The notes under the pieces are model-generated. The model was given only the letters and a program-made list of their open reading frames with translations, ran no database searches and had not been told where the DNA came from. A stretch of 64,000 nucleotides of DNA from Paragyromitra xinjiangensis (Eukaryota; Ascomycota; Pezizomycetes; Pezizales; Discinaceae). Location of the stretch: positions 1-64,000 of the forward strand of contig JBCAMK010000022.1 in the NCBI GenBank assembly GCA_038503065.1. Direction: 5' to 3'. Both the position numbers and the translations under genes were made by a program. Below, one piece after another: positions 10,938-23,187 of the stretch; position 1 is the stretch's first letter; the number at the start of each line of letters is the position of its first letter.

Positions 10938-13908
10938 TTAGTAAGTGTCCAACTTCGGGTTGAACTCGAATGCAGCCCAAACATCCATATAGTCTGCTTC
11001 ATCACCTCCCTGCCACTTATGATATGGGTAGCTTATTGCCCCTTTATCAGTATACACAGGCTTACCAGAGCTATCCACATTCCAGAACCGGCCCTGTTCC
11101 TCAAGTGCAGCCAACGGAAGTTTGATGAAATCGTGCGGCTTGATGGTGTATGGATCATCCGGGATGTGGACGTGTGGCTTCACACTCCACATACCGCCGT
11201 TACCTGTACCAGGCGAGAGAGACATGTGGACCTCAAGAAAAAAGTCATCGCTGTGGTTGTGGAAGCGGCACGAGACATTCTTGGCTGTAGTCGCGTTTAG
11301 TCTGTGGAGTGGCTATTAATCGAAGGAGTTACTAACCTGCCGCCCAGAACTGTACATGGCAGAGTGGCGTCTTGTCCGAAAATCGGAAGTCGAACCCCGT
11401 CATATTCCAAAAATCAAGTCCTTTGAAAGGCTCACCCCAAGGTAAATCTTCAACCTTGGTAAACTTGAGATCTTTTGGTAGCTGCAGTTGCGCATATGTT
11501 GACTTAAATATATTTCTCACCGGAACATCTTGAGCTGTTTTCCACAACAAAGGCCCTGAGAGGATGGGTGTGAATGATAGGAAAATAACTCCTTCCTCCT
11601 TCGTTGTTACTATACCTGACACCAGCCTTGAAGATGCTTTCTCGAACCCGGGCACATTGAGTGCCCTTCTGATATGATCACCGTCTTGTAACTCACCAAA
11701 AAGTACCTTAACAGCAGCTCGGTCGCCTACACTAACTGTGGAATTTGGCGGGATGATTTCCAAGTCCATTCGGTAGCCAGAAATTTCAAAAAGTTGGGTT
11801 GCCTGGGAGTCTTTCAGCTCGGTAGGTTTCGGAACGTAACAGAGTGGCTCGCCACCCCAAACAGTAGAGACAACTTGTGGGTCTGAGTTAATTGCTTCAG
11901 AGATGAAATCGTGCGTGTATAGGTGGATCTTAGGATTAGGCTCTTCGTGGTAGTGGGGGACACTGTACACAATTGTGGCGAAGTCAAGCTTGCCTTGGCC
12001 GCTAAAGTCACTGTTTTCATCATACATCAATGTCAGCAGCAATACAAAGTTGTCTTGAATGTCACGTACCCAACAGCAATACGAGCAGCAGACTCTTCTG
12101 CGACCTTCCACTTTGCAAAGATCCCCTTCTCCACATCTATTACTTTGTAGTAATAAACACCCTGCACAATCAATACTTTGGTTTCGCTTTCGTACGGATA
12201 AGTGGCTAAGACTCACTGCATGTGGTTCGGGTCCCATAAGCGCCACGAGAAATTCGTCATCTCCATCACCTGAGAAGAGTTAGTGGGATATCTTAAAGGT
12301 CATTGTACCGGAACAAACCATCGTAATCATTCGCAGATATATAGTGGCCGGGACCTTGGTGAATCGAAATTAGTCATATTCACGGCACCCATTGCAATAC
12401 GACGTACCTGTTCCGCCCAGCTGGAGTTGCTCGGGGGTGCCATACACATCGAGCACTTGGCGAGTCCAAATATGTGTTTGAGGGCCAGTGGAAGTCTTCG
12501 TGAGCGCAGTGACATTAGGGCCTGGCGGAGTTAGCTACAGCTATAGCCATGGTATATACATCTCCAGTGGACTAACCGTGATAAGGCTCAATTGTTAAGA
12601 TGCAGCCTGCTGGATCAGTTCCGATTTTTCCAACATCGACGCAGGCTGATCCATAGTAGTCTTTCCCTGCTTGCTTCGGCATCCCATCGGTACAGTGGTG
12701 CCGCTTCCATTTTTGATCATCGTAGTCTGGAAGTATAACGGATGAGCTGATGCTTTGATAACATAGAAAGGCGGAGTATAAGTAGGAATGATGAAACTTA
12801 CAGAGCCAATCAATGCCCGAACGGGAAGCGACGAACAAAGTGTCGCGCCCATCCGACATAGGAAACCTATTCACAGTTAGCTCCCAAGTCCTCTGTTACG
12901 CCAGACCCCTCTGGGATATGCACTTCTTTGCACAGCCATCATGGATGATGGTGTAATGTTCATCGTCAATGATCGTGCGTTTCCACTCGATCCTATACAG
13001 GTGTTAGATAGCCGTGATATACCTTCTTTGAGGTGAACCCACGCTTCGAGCGATTTTTCTGGTTTTTGGAAAAGTATAACCGGGATAGCGGATTCCTGGA
13101 ATATCGAGTTAGATAACACAATATACATAGTAGCGCATGGACTGGAGAGTGTACAATATCGTGAGGGCCGCGCACAACTATAGCACCGTTAGTCATAAAC
13201 CTAAGCCAAATAAACCTACGAAGAAAGTTCGGATTTTTTACGTACCTGACATGGCGATGACCTCGAAAATGGAACTAGTTGCATTAGATTAGCTTCGTCA
13301 TCCAAATGAGATCAGAAACTCACTTTTGTGTGAAGTATCCTGCCTTCATACGATGCATTGCCGGCCACCTCCCAATATACCTGTCCGTCCAATTTTCTTT
13401 GACCGACCCATCTTCATTACGTCCTGGGTTTTCTAGCCACGTTATGTGCCCGCCCTTCGGGTCGCAATCGATAAATGTTTCACCATAGTCATGGCATGCA
13501 ATGATGTCAGAACGTCCATTCCCTGCGCAATCACCGCAAACAAGAGCGACAGGCGAATCGAATTGCTTCACGATATACCGCTTCCATTCTGAATAGCGTT
13601 AGCTTTCTTGGTGAGCAAAGGAAGATTACGTTGACGCCTACCGGTACCGCCATTGGTATTGGTAGGGCCACCATTTAGTGGATTATCGAAGATAGAGATA
13701 TCGCCAGTGGTAAGACCGAACCTGAAGAAGCAATCCTTTAGTTTGAATAAGAGGAGGGAAGTTCGTAGCTGCCAGCTTACCCAAGTAATCCAGGGACTCT
13801 GTCATTTGGATCAACGAAAAAGGTTTCAAGCCAATAACCATCCGTTCTGCCGTCTTGAATGACTGATTTGGTGAAGTTAGGGGTTTGGAGAACCTTGGGT
13901 TGGGACAT
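10938..13908 (-). CDS. Aldos-2-ulose dehydratase-like protein
   Basis: A gene with about a dozen short introns, starting MSQPKVLQTPNFTKSVIQDG and ending with DTY-TAA. First exons: 13908-13781, 13721-13642, 13588-13324, 13274-13246 and 13177-13143. The N-terminal part is an FG-GAP/VCBS-type propeller (CGDCAGNGRSDIIACHDYG, GPHDIVHSP, WKRTIIDDEHYTIIHD, PMSDGRDTLFVASRSGIDW, HIWTRQVLDVYGTPEQL, SGDGDDEFLVALMGP). The C-terminal half has the two cupin-like domains with HYHEEPNPKIHLYTHD and a final FHNHSDDFFLEVHMSL segment. Domain order matches fungal aldos-2-ulose dehydratase/isomerase, which converts anhydrofructose or glucosone to microthecin or cortalcerone, antimicrobial pyranones. One intron uses an unusual GTTCAC donor, which restores the conserved WKRTIIDD region. 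No signal peptide. Every exon checked stays in frame, so the gene looks intact; the activity is inferred from family. Confidence 0.85.
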
Positions 13909-15128
13909 TTTGATGGAAGATTTAGTTACTACCGGTGAGTTCGACTGAGGCTTTGGTTTGAATAATGACCTCGAGACGGGGATTGAAGGGGTATTTATGA
14001 TAACTTCCTCCTCCTCAAAGTTCTTTGATTTTCAAGAAATTTAATGATTGACGTATGTGTAATCAACACATTAGCTGAAAAGTGCAAGTGCCGCAAAAAA
14101 GCCAACAAGTACCGGCAGCATCTTACTGCCGAAGGGCTTCTGCATGTCTCGGTCGATCAATTAGATTTTGTACACAGCTTTTGGCTAGGCTGTAGATATG
14201 CGTGACCCCTAGTCTGTTTGGAAGCCCTTTTGAAGACTTAAGGATAGATTTCTTATAGTGATTGCTAGTCGCGGTACTAAACACGTTTCAAATAAGTTCA
14301 ACCTTTACAAATACGTAAAAAGGCACTGTAGAGGAAGCATAGGAACCTAAACAGAACCCGATTGCTAAAAGTCAAAGCTCTCCCTAGAATAGTGACATAG
14401 TTATATTTTTATAATGAACACACATACCTACCAGACCTTAATTATACCATAACATGTGAACGCTTAATCTTGAGGACAGTGGTTCAGCTCACTGTCGAGA
14501 CCTGCGGGCGTATCCTACAAAAAGAGCGTTTATACTTCCATCTGTGGTAATGTATCATTATTCTTTAGAGAAAAGGTGAGGGAACCATAGATCGAGGGGT
14601 GTTCTCGCCGCTCCACACAGCATGCACCCCACCTATACCCAATTCAGGAACCCGCCTCTGCAAGACTGCTATTAGGTGTCGATCTGGCTTAACAAATCAT
14701 GTTCATTGTGAGTATGCTATGCGTATCGAGTGTGCAACTTAATCCCGTTCAGCTTAGCTTCATGAATGATCACTCGACCAAGGCCAATAGGATTTGATGG
14801 CAGGTAAAACCATACACGTAAGCATTCTTCAAGCGCGGTTTGAAGTTGACTTAGTCGTGATCAATCTTCTTGACGGGGAAGGGCAACATATGCAAAGTGG
14901 GCAACTGCATTGAAGCGGTACGTCTTTGCGCCAGCTCGGAAGATATCCCAACTATGGGCGTTTCAGTCCAACTATGATATCAGAAAGCTGAACAGCCATT
15001 TCGTACCGCTCATCATACCTTATTGTTCGGTTCCAGCCGACGGCTTACTGAAACCGCTTGGCCGGTTCCAGCTCTAGCGGGTTCGACCATGCTCACACCC
15101 GAATCTGCGCCGAGAACGGTCTCCGGTG
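13909..15128. other. Gene-free interval
   Basis: Promoter side of the dehydratase gene followed by ~1 kb of moderately AT-rich sequence. No credible gene or repeat was seen. Confidence 0.35.
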
Positions 15129-15231
15129 TACCGTAGCATTTCGTGAAATCCGTTCCGGCGCTAGGGGTGGAACATACATGCAGGTAAAAAGCAAGAAAAA
15201 CAGGCAGTATAAACTGCCTTAGCGCTAGCAT
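15013..15231 (-). CDS. Possible short secreted peptide (doubtful)
   Basis: 72-residue frame with a true ATG and a convincing N-terminal hydrophobic signal-like stretch (QFILPVFLAFYLHVCSTPSA). The start lies in the loop of a near-perfect inverted repeat, and residues ~23-35 are encoded by one of its arms. The tail is not recognisable. It may be a chance frame created by the palindrome; no intron evidence or conserved motif supports it. Confidence 0.25.
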   Translation of the reverse strand: MLALRQFILPVFLAFYLHVCSTPSAGTDFTKCYGTPETVLGADSGVSMVEPARAGTGQAVSVSRRLEPNNKV

Positions 15232-15281
15232 TTACTCCCTTCGTACTAGCGCCGGAACGAATTTCACGAAATGCTACGGTA
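15129..15281. repeat. Near-perfect 36-bp inverted repeat (hairpin)
   Basis: Arms 15129-15164 and 15246-15281 are reverse complements with a single mismatch. They begin taccgtagcatttcgtgaaa and end ttccggcgctag, around an 81-nt spacer. The near-identity suggests a recent origin or an active constraint. Confidence 0.85.
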
Positions 15282-15930
15282 GATGGGATTGATATTCGGT
15301 ACGTACCGGTATGTTATTTAGAGACTGCCGAGCTTTGATGGCGGCGGGGCCCATGTTTCTTCTCTCGGACCCAGAGGAGATAAATATAATTTCCCTTGTT
15401 GTCCAACATGTAGGGTGCCGCCTATACATGTGGCGGGTCGCTAATCGGAAGTGATCGATTTTCAAAAGCGGCTCTTTCCGACGTTGAATCATTTTCCAAC
15501 TGCATATTGGCTGCATGACGCAGCGTCCCGAAGGATTAGCAACGCATATATAGATATATATCACGCGCGGTAGAATCCGTGATAACAATAACATCTGCTT
15601 GTTCGGGCCCTTAAGCCTGATTTGGAAAGAAAAGGTCTTGTGCTGTGATACATGGACTGGCACTCGACTATTAGGGATTACCGCTCAGCCGTATGCGCGT
15701 ATACAATCGTGTGCCGTACGAGGGTGAATAGGTAGAATGATGGGCGATGATCGGATATCTGGCCGATGTAGTCTTTCCAGGTGCCGTAGAGCTCAAGACG
15801 ATAAGACGGTGATAATCCAGCCTGGGTAGAAGGGTTGGGATTCCAATTAATAGGATACATGTATCTCTTGCTGCGCTGCAGCCAAGACCGGAGTTTGCCA
15901 AGGCGGTGATCTAAGATCATAGCTGCTGAA
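15282..15930. other. Gene-free interval
   Basis: About 650 bp with overlapping short frames on the minus strand. None has a recognised domain or a consistent intron structure. Confidence 0.3.
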
Positions 15931-16110
15931 CTGCCTCTCCTTCCCCTCTTGTCCTGTCATCCTCTCTGCCTTCCCCTCTCTGCCCTCCCCTCCTCTCCCC
16001 TCCTCTCCCCTCTGTCCTCCCCCTCCTCCCATCTCATCCCCTCCCCCACCACATTATCCCCTCTCCCTCTCCAATCATCATCAATCTCTTCCATCACATC
16101 TTTCCCTCCT
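15931..16110 (+). promoter_or_regulatory. CT-rich leader of the SDR gene
   Basis: A ~180 bp strand-asymmetric pyrimidine tract (repeats of ctcccctcctctcccctcct type) ends about 175 bp before the ATG of the SDR gene. Long CT blocks near transcription starts are a known feature of highly expressed filamentous-fungal promoters. The role here is inferred from position. Confidence 0.5.
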
Positions 16111-16284
16111 GTCACTACTAACTAACCTGATCACTGTTCAGTATTAAACTCTCATCTCTCTTGCCTTGCTTATCCCTTACTCCTTGCTCCTGTCCCTCAT
16201 CATCTCGTATCAGACTCTATCCCTCCACAGATACCCCTAAAAATCTTTGATTGAATCTTCACCACTGTCAAGTCACTTTCCACA

Positions 16285-17597
16285 ATGTCCACAAAAATCT
16301 TCCTGTACGTCCCGAATCTTACCCCACTCACCCCCCCTAAATGACCCAAACGTCATCTGTACACCTAGAAATAGGATAAAAAGTAACACTTGGTGCTTTT
16401 TAAAGTTTGGGTGCCACTGGATACATCGGTGGAACTGTGTTGGACACTCTTGTGGAGAGATACCCGAATTTCCACTACACTGCACTCGTCCGCTCCCGGG
16501 AGGGTGCAGATAAGATCACCGCACAGCTTCCGAAAGTGAGAACGGTGATCGGTGGGTTAAACGAGTAATTTCCCAGCGAAAAATCAAAGTTTGATGACAT
16601 CCTCGCTAATCGGATGGCTAGTTCGGAGTTGATCGAGAACGAGTCCGCAGACGCTGATATCGTCATCAGTAAGTGTTCCCCCTTGCAGAGCGTTGAGTAA
16701 TCCAACCCACCTTGCATCTGTCAGAAATGACACCCCATGTCCCTTGATATCACTATTTACCAAGCTTCTAGACGCCGCCGACAACGACCACGAAGCCTCC
16801 GCAAACGCAATAATTGCTGGCTTGAGCACTCGGTCCCCCCCAGGCTATCTCATCCACACCTCTGGTACATCTATCCTGCTCGACTGGCGTACTAACGGAT
16901 TCGGCGAGAAGCTCGGCTCAAAAGTGTATGATGATCTCGAGCATGTAGATGAAGTAACCAACCTTCCCGACGAAGCTTGGCATCGTAATGTTGATAAAGT
17001 CGTTCTCGATGGTATCACCAAGAACGTCAAGACGGCAATCATCTGCCCCTGCGCTGTCTATGGCCTTGGCACCAGTCCCGGAAAACGTGTCTCGTGGCAG
17101 ATCCCGCAGTTGGCGAGGTGGACACTGACCCGTGGGCAGGGATTTGTGGTTAACAAAGGACAAACCTACTGGAATAATATACACATTTTGGACCTTGCAG
17201 AACTGTATGTGCTACTTGTGGAAGAGGCGCTTAAGCCGAACGGTGGAAACGGGACGTGGGGCAGAGAGGGATACTACTTTGCCGAGAACGGAGAACACGT
17301 ATGTCTTGAAACCAGATACCTGGATTACCGCTAATGATGATGCAGGTCTGGGGAGAGGTTGCAAAAGCGGTTGCAAAAATTTGCAAGGAAAAGGGTCTCA
17401 TCGAGACGGATGAAGTTGTCAGTTTGACACCAGAGGAGGTTAAACAGTTCGCTCGCACAGGTCCATTAGAGTGGGGTTCAAACTCGAGGGGCAAATCTTT
17501 GAGGGCTAGGCAGCTGGGGTGGAAACCGAAGAACCCTAGTCTTTGGGATACCTTAGACGAAGCGGTTGATCTGGCTGCGAAGGCTCTCGGATTGTAG
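16285..17597 (+). CDS. Extended SDR, NAD(P)-dependent epimerase-like
   Basis: Five exons: 16285-16304, 16406-16564, 16622-16668, 16772-17298 and 17346-17597, giving 334 residues. The first splice creates MSTKIFLLGATGYIGG with the Rossmann motif GATGYIGG at residues 9-16. An apparent in-frame TAA at 16566 is removed by a 57-nt intron (donor GTAATT, branch GCTAAT, acceptor CTAG), and the join reads GGLNDSELIENESADADIVI, the expected family sequence. Later motifs are HTSGTSILLDW, LPDEAWHRNVDKVVLDG, CPCAVYGLG, WNNIHILDLAELYVLLVEEAL and FAENGEHVWGEVA. Related fungal proteins are annotated as NAD-dependent epimerase/dehydratase or NmrA-like. The canonical SDR Tyr-x-x-x-Lys is replaced by a HRNVDK region, typical of this atypical branch. 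Substrate unknown; no signal peptide. Confidence 0.85.
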
Positions 17598-18703
17598 GTT
17601 TCTTGTTCGATGTCGCAATATAAGCTTTAATTGATAGCTACTTCATGATAGAAGAGAATAACATTTACTTGAAACGAATTTGTGGCGCTTTAGCCTTTGC
17701 CTGTATTTTTCGTGGCTATGCCACTTTTCAATTACAGTTCCCGTTTGTGGTTCCTGGCTGTAAGGGATAGGGTTCTTCATGGCCATGGCTTCTTCAGGGC
17801 GGTAAATTGCTACGTCAAATCGCATCGCAGAAATTCTGGTGACAAGGTGGCGCACATATCAGCCACAGTCACTCGCTCCTCACAACCCATCACTCGCCGT
17901 CCATAGCATCATAGTTGTTGGAGATACTACATGCTAGTATCGGCTTCCTAATACGGGCTTTACGTGCCTCCACTGTTTTAGCTGTTTTATAGGCTCTTGT
18001 TTATCTAGCGGGTATTCGGGCTATGTAGAATGCTTTGAGAGACCAGCCATCCATTTGGTGGAGCTCTCTCTATTGGTCGGACGCATATATATGTTCTAGC
18101 CCGTTTGCCATGGATGTCCGTTTACAAAGTGGCCGGTATGCTTTACAAATGTGATATCCCATTTACAAATAGAGCAACTCTGTAGATGGTCTAGCCCACC
18201 TCTAAAGGGTGGTCTAAACCTGGCCCATATCTAAAGACTAAACCCAAAAATCATTATTACCTAGGCCTTCTTAGAGTATTTGAAACCATCACCGCCCAAT
18301 TGCAATAAACTCAACTACATGTACAGAGGCGAAAGCCTCTAGCAAACGAAGTAATATTTACAATTCACTTGAGATTATTCCTTCAATAGTCCGTGACTCG
18401 TCACTAGTAGCCCTCCCCCTATTGAAGAGCTTCAGAATACAAAGGCGTGTGTGGAGGGCATATCCTCCAACTAGAGTTGGGAGGCAGGGTCGTGATATCG
18501 CTCGGCATTTATCCCTGTATGCCAACCGCTGGATCACACGTAAATGAATTACTACTACTACTACTATTAACCGCCGAATCACAGATTCTCACTCGTGTTT
18601 GCCATCAAGGCCCAAGATTAAGCGAGCATTTGTCATCCTCATAAGATTTACTAATATCTATTACATAAGCGATCCCGAAATCCTTGGCCGCTCATTGGTC
18701 AAA
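17598..18703. other. Intergenic interval between convergent genes
   Basis: About 1.1 kb between the SDR gene and the end of the F-box/DUF7600 gene. It contains one diverged arm of the fold-back family (18085-18215) and an actactactactacta run near 18551. No gene seen. Confidence 0.4.
18085..18215. repeat. Diverged single arm of the fold-back family
   Basis: Blocks in the same order as an arm of the 6951-7351 element: catatatatgttct, gtttacaaagtggccggtat, ccatttacaaatag, then tgtagatggtctagcccacc. Similarity is patchy. No opposing arm was seen nearby. Confidence 0.4.
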
Positions 18704-21700
18704 TCATTCCCCCAGATTTACCCACAAACCCCCTATTCCCATCATTATTCCCCTATGAAAGATAGCTTTGAGACCAGCCTAATTTTTGTCAGTTGACCCA
18801 AATGCCGCCTCACCAGGGTATTGATGGAAAACTTACAAACTTCTTCCCATGCGGGGCTTGGGTTGAGTAATTTTCCCATCCCTCCATACCACTCTGGCTC
18901 GTTTTCAGTGTAATATATCCGGTACCTGTAGTCACTCTGAATCCAAGGGATTTGACTTCAAATCCCGCCCTGCAATTGATTCCTCGGATGTCTAAACGTG
19001 TTAGGGCTTCTTTAGAGACAATTTCCCCTCCAGCGGCCGAGAAATCAAGGGTTTCTACCCCTTCACTTCCACTAGAAGGGTTCTGGGCTGTAGCAATAGC
19101 TGTTGTAGCTCCGGGGCGGGATAAGGAGCGCCGTGCGGAGAATTTTGGTGCGGGAGTAGTGTTGAAATTATCTTTGAGCGTCTGCATGGTACCGTCGCTG
19201 AAACAAAAATCTAGCTGCTGAATGACCGTCGATGAACGTATCACTGCGATACTTCTTATTCGAGCGGCTGGCGGAAACACTATAAAACTTGCCGAGATTG
19301 TCCTTCTGTCGGGCTTGGAAGCGAAGATTGGCTTAAAATCTCCAAAAAAAGACTCCCGTGGATTATCTTTAGCTAGTGGAAAAATGTCGCCTTCATGGAC
19401 ATTTATGGGAATAAAATCATTGATCCCCCAAATCCAGCCTTCGCGGCAACAAAACACATTGCGTGTTGGTGCTAGAGAAGAGATTTCGCCAATCTTTGCA
19501 GTAGCCGTAATAATGCCGATATTAAGGAACGGAAAATCCATTTGGATCCCTGCTAGATATTCCCCACTCGGAGCGGCAAAAGTATGCATTGTACCCCTTT
19601 TAGGCAAGCCAATGCGTGGAGATTGTCGTCCGTAATTCGTCCAAAACTATAGATGTTAGACAATTAAAAGTAGCATACGACGGAACATACCGAAATATCG
19701 AGCAATTTTGATAGCCCAGCTACCCTCCCACCTCCATGTTCGAATAGTGCCACAAAGCCAACAAGACGTTCCCCATGCTCCGCATCAATCTCGAATGTTT
19801 GCAACTCATCTCTACTATCGTTTATATCGCAGACATCTACGTGTTTCCCGGAGGTAAAAATAAAGCCAAACCCCCCGAATGAACGTCGCACGGGAGCGCC
19901 TAGTTCATGCTTATAGATAATAATTTTTCTCAGTAGATCCTCAGGGGGAAAAACTACATAGCTTGTATCTTGCGGGTTGAATGAAGGGTCCAGCATACCA
20001 GACCGAGGGTGAACGTACAGTGAAGACGGAGGCAAGTCGTGGTACCAGCAGGAGCTTTGGAGTAGAGGGGTAGACGAGGGGAATAACGGTGATGTTTTGG
20101 CAACAATATTGGCTTCTAATATACCAAACCTAATAAATCCACGAAACTTTTGGAGGAAAGAGAATTGTCAAATTAATACGTATACAAGAAACCGAGGAAA
20201 TATTCACATACCTCATCGAGCACGGCGGAAATTCCCACTGATGATGCTCCCTCCGAAGTTCTTAATAGCTGCTTGCAGTCCCCAATCCAGTCACCCATGG
20301 GCTGAGAATATGAGTTATCATCAAAAAGAATCTAATAAAAACTTAGCTATTACCATAAAAGGTTATCCAGGGAGGTGAACCTTTAACCCTGTGATACAAT
20401 TACGCTGAGACCCTGCTACATATCCCTTGGTAAATTCCACTACCCAGCCCTCAATCAATTTTCCGTTTGTTCGTTCCTCCCAGTATTTCTCGGACGTTTT
20501 CCCTAGAAGCAGTCTTTGGCCGGCACAAAACTCGATCCCGCATATTGCCTGCGCATCGAAGTATACGACAACCGTTTCCGGAGATGAATATTTCTCCTGT
20601 CCAAAGAAGTAATAGAGTTCGTCTTCAATACCACCTTGACTACCCCCAGCGCCTGCGTAATTCCACACTGCAGAAGAATCTGTGAGCCACCGCGCAGGAA
20701 CGCCAGCTTTGCTAGCACGCTCTCGCTTGTCCAGCTCAATGGTCCACAAATCTAATGCAATACGCTCAAAAATGGTATATATCCTTTTGCGGTTCCTCCA
20801 ACCATTTATGCTGCAAACAAATCTTCCACGCTGACCTCCTGGTGTTTCTTCGTTTGTGTAACTTCCGAGAGGTGGCCCGTTAAGCTCTTCCCAAAGACGT
20901 CTCCAGTCGACTCTCAAACCTGTAACCACATCCTTAGGTAGCTCCTCAAATAGATGTGGCATGTCGAGAGAAAATCGGCTCTTCCAAAACTCTTGCGTTA
21001 AAGGGGCACTCGAAGCTGCTCGACAAGCAAGGCGAAATAGAAGCACAGAGCTTCGTGGCAGTGAGCACATTACTTGGGTTAAAATTTCAAGGGGAAGGCA
21101 TTCTATAGGGGATAGCGAAGGCGAGGAGACTCCAGGTGCGAATGGTAAAACATTAGTGTATAAAGAAAACGCACTTCTGGTGCTTCTTCCCACTCGCGGA
21201 GGGTTGGATAGGTATTCTTGAAGACTATGACTTTCGACCGGGGACGAGAGAAGGTACTAGGGAAGTAAGACTAAACGCCGGTAATCAGAATGAAGCGCAA
21301 TGAGAGAGTACCTCAAGACCATCAACACACTCCCAGAACTGCCCCCAGCTGCGAGTCAAATCCACTCCATAATCAAGAGTTGCGCCAACATGAATTATTT
21401 CAGAGGGATCTAGCTTGCCAAGGAGATACTCCGCTATCACAGCGAGAGCAACATCTTCACCCTCGCCACTGTACGAAATTAATCCTTTCAGCCAACCTGT
21501 ATGCCTCGTTGCAACGCGGAGAAGTTTCCAGCAAGCACGATGGCAAGGGACCGAATCTTCGTAGGTTTCGATTTCAGTTTTGTTCGAGGCTGTCGTAGCT
21601 GAAAAGCAAACGGTGTTTCCATCCTGATGTCGGCCTACAGCACTGATAAAGAACCTATCGGACACCAAGTACCAGTGGTATGAGCATGCAGTCTTGGATT

Positions 21701-22025
21701 GCTAGCTTGTAGCGATTACAAACTTACCTTGACGGTTCACCGCGCCCAAATCCGGGATACTGCGGATCCTTCTTCCCAACGACTCTAAGTTCATCCAGCC
21801 ACTATTCATAATTAGTCCGAAATTACAATTATTTATCCACAGGACGGAACTAACAGCCATCTCCCTCCGCCCAATAATACTTCCATTAGCCACGTCAGGG
21901 CCTCGACCCTCTTCCGTCTCAGGATCTATAGCTTCCAAGTCGGAGTCGGAGTCGGAGTGGCTAGTTCGACTAGGCTGGTGGAAGGGCCCTGCGCAAAGAG
22001 CACAGTAGATATCAGAAGATCCCAT
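18704..22025 (-). CDS. Large F-box protein with DUF7600-type region
   Basis: A multi-exon gene. Exon 1 (22025-21855) starts MGSSDIYCALCAGPF, the usual opening of this family. Splicing then gives WLDELRVVGKKDPQYPGFG and FFISAVGRHQDGN, next YLLSSPVESHSLQEYLSNPP, and then an F-box (ECLPLEILTQVMCSLPRSS, about 21110-21050) in the middle of the protein. A long C-terminal region follows with family-like segments. A 58-nt intron near 18836-18779 (GTAAGT, CTGAC, TTAG) leads to a last 24-residue exon ending at 18704; if it is retained, the stop is at 18810. One junction near 20383 needs a weak GTTCAC donor and is the least certain. Presumed SCF ubiquitin-ligase substrate receptor; target unknown. The gene spans about 3.3 kb and could be wrongly annotated as three to four pieces. 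Confidence 0.75.
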
Positions 22026-22704
22026 CCGTGATCCGGTCGACCTACTGCCTATGGATCTGAAAGAGAATAGAAGAAGAGGAGATAGCAGCTGTGAAATACG
22101 CCGCGATGTCATTTATATATGCAATGCATTCGGCGCCTTGTGTTGAGTCAGAACCTGATCCCAGATCATTGGACACATCAGTCGGTTGCGCACTCGGGGA
22201 TGTGGCTGAGGATGGCGCCACAGATGTCGTCGCATTGGTTGGCCCAAGGACTCTGTGCCGAAAAGCGTAGCCACAGTAGCTGAAGAGGATACATGTAGCT
22301 AATTGTTTTAATTCTAGCTATATCTTTCGATTTGTGATAATAGTCTGTTAAAAATGGGCTTCCTAATCGGGGATCGATGGAAGGCTCTAGTGGAGACTAG
22401 AGAACGAGGTCGGAAGTTCCAGAACCTGTGAAGAAATTTTTCTTGTACACTAGCTGCGTGTGCAGGCTATAAATTCGGGGTCAGTATCTCAGTAGGAGGC
22501 ATATCGACCAAGTCTTCTTTCACCTCTCGATCTCTAAAAACTACATAGTCTGCAGATATAAGACCGAGTGAGAAGCTGTGACTGGAGACTGCTCAAGCTC
22601 CACTGAAGTCTGAGAGAACTGTTTACTATAAATGAATTGCCCTCATATAGAAGAGTAAATGATCTGGATTTTTGCAACGAGATTATCTATTTATAAACGT
22701 GTTA
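22026..22704. other. Intergenic interval
   Basis: Presumed promoter of the F-box/DUF7600 gene and ~500 bp of unassigned sequence before the MITE. No gene seen. Confidence 0.35.
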
Positions 22705-23137
22705 CAGTTCAATCTCCCTATAAGGGTTCACTCCGGGCTAGAGTTTATACCCTTATAGAGCAGTTACCCTTATAGTACCACTGAGTGATATTTCTAATTT
22801 TAGATTTTGTATCAAGCCCCAAAATATCTGGAGGCTTCTAGGCCCATATTTCAGAAAAGCCTGCCTTTTTAAAAACCGGGACTTTTGAGATGAATGCTGT
22901 GATAGTAATATGTGAGATACTGGTAAGTATGTCAAGGGTGATGAAGACCTATCACTTAAAAAACCTTAACCATACACTAGCTATAAGGGTATACCACCAA
23001 AGAAATTTCAAAACCCTAAGGGTATTCTTATAAAGCGATACCCTTATTTTACCATACAAAAAAAGTCGGGACTACCAAGTATACCCTTATAAGGCAGATA
23101 CCTTTATAGGGCGAACCCTTATAGGGCGATTGAACTG
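22705..23137. mobile_element. 433-bp MITE with TA target duplication
   Basis: Terminal repeats start CAGTTCAATCTCCCTATAAG (left, 22705) and CAGTTCAATCGCCCTATAAG (right, reverse complement ending at 23137). Both are flanked by TA. The CAG start and TA duplication fit Tc1/mariner-type MITEs. The interior has many copies of the word CCCTTATA and its complement, making nested hairpins, and no coding frame. It sits just beyond the 3' end of the kinase gene. Confidence 0.75.
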
Positions 23138-23187
23138 TACATCCAATCCTCATACCATTCCTTTCACCTCTGATCCTGATATCTAGG

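Noticed and set aside
16566..16568. In-frame TAA in the SDR gene, suggesting a pseudogene
   Set aside because: A 57-nt GT-AG intron (16565-16621) with a GCTAAT branch removes it, and the join restores the family motif.
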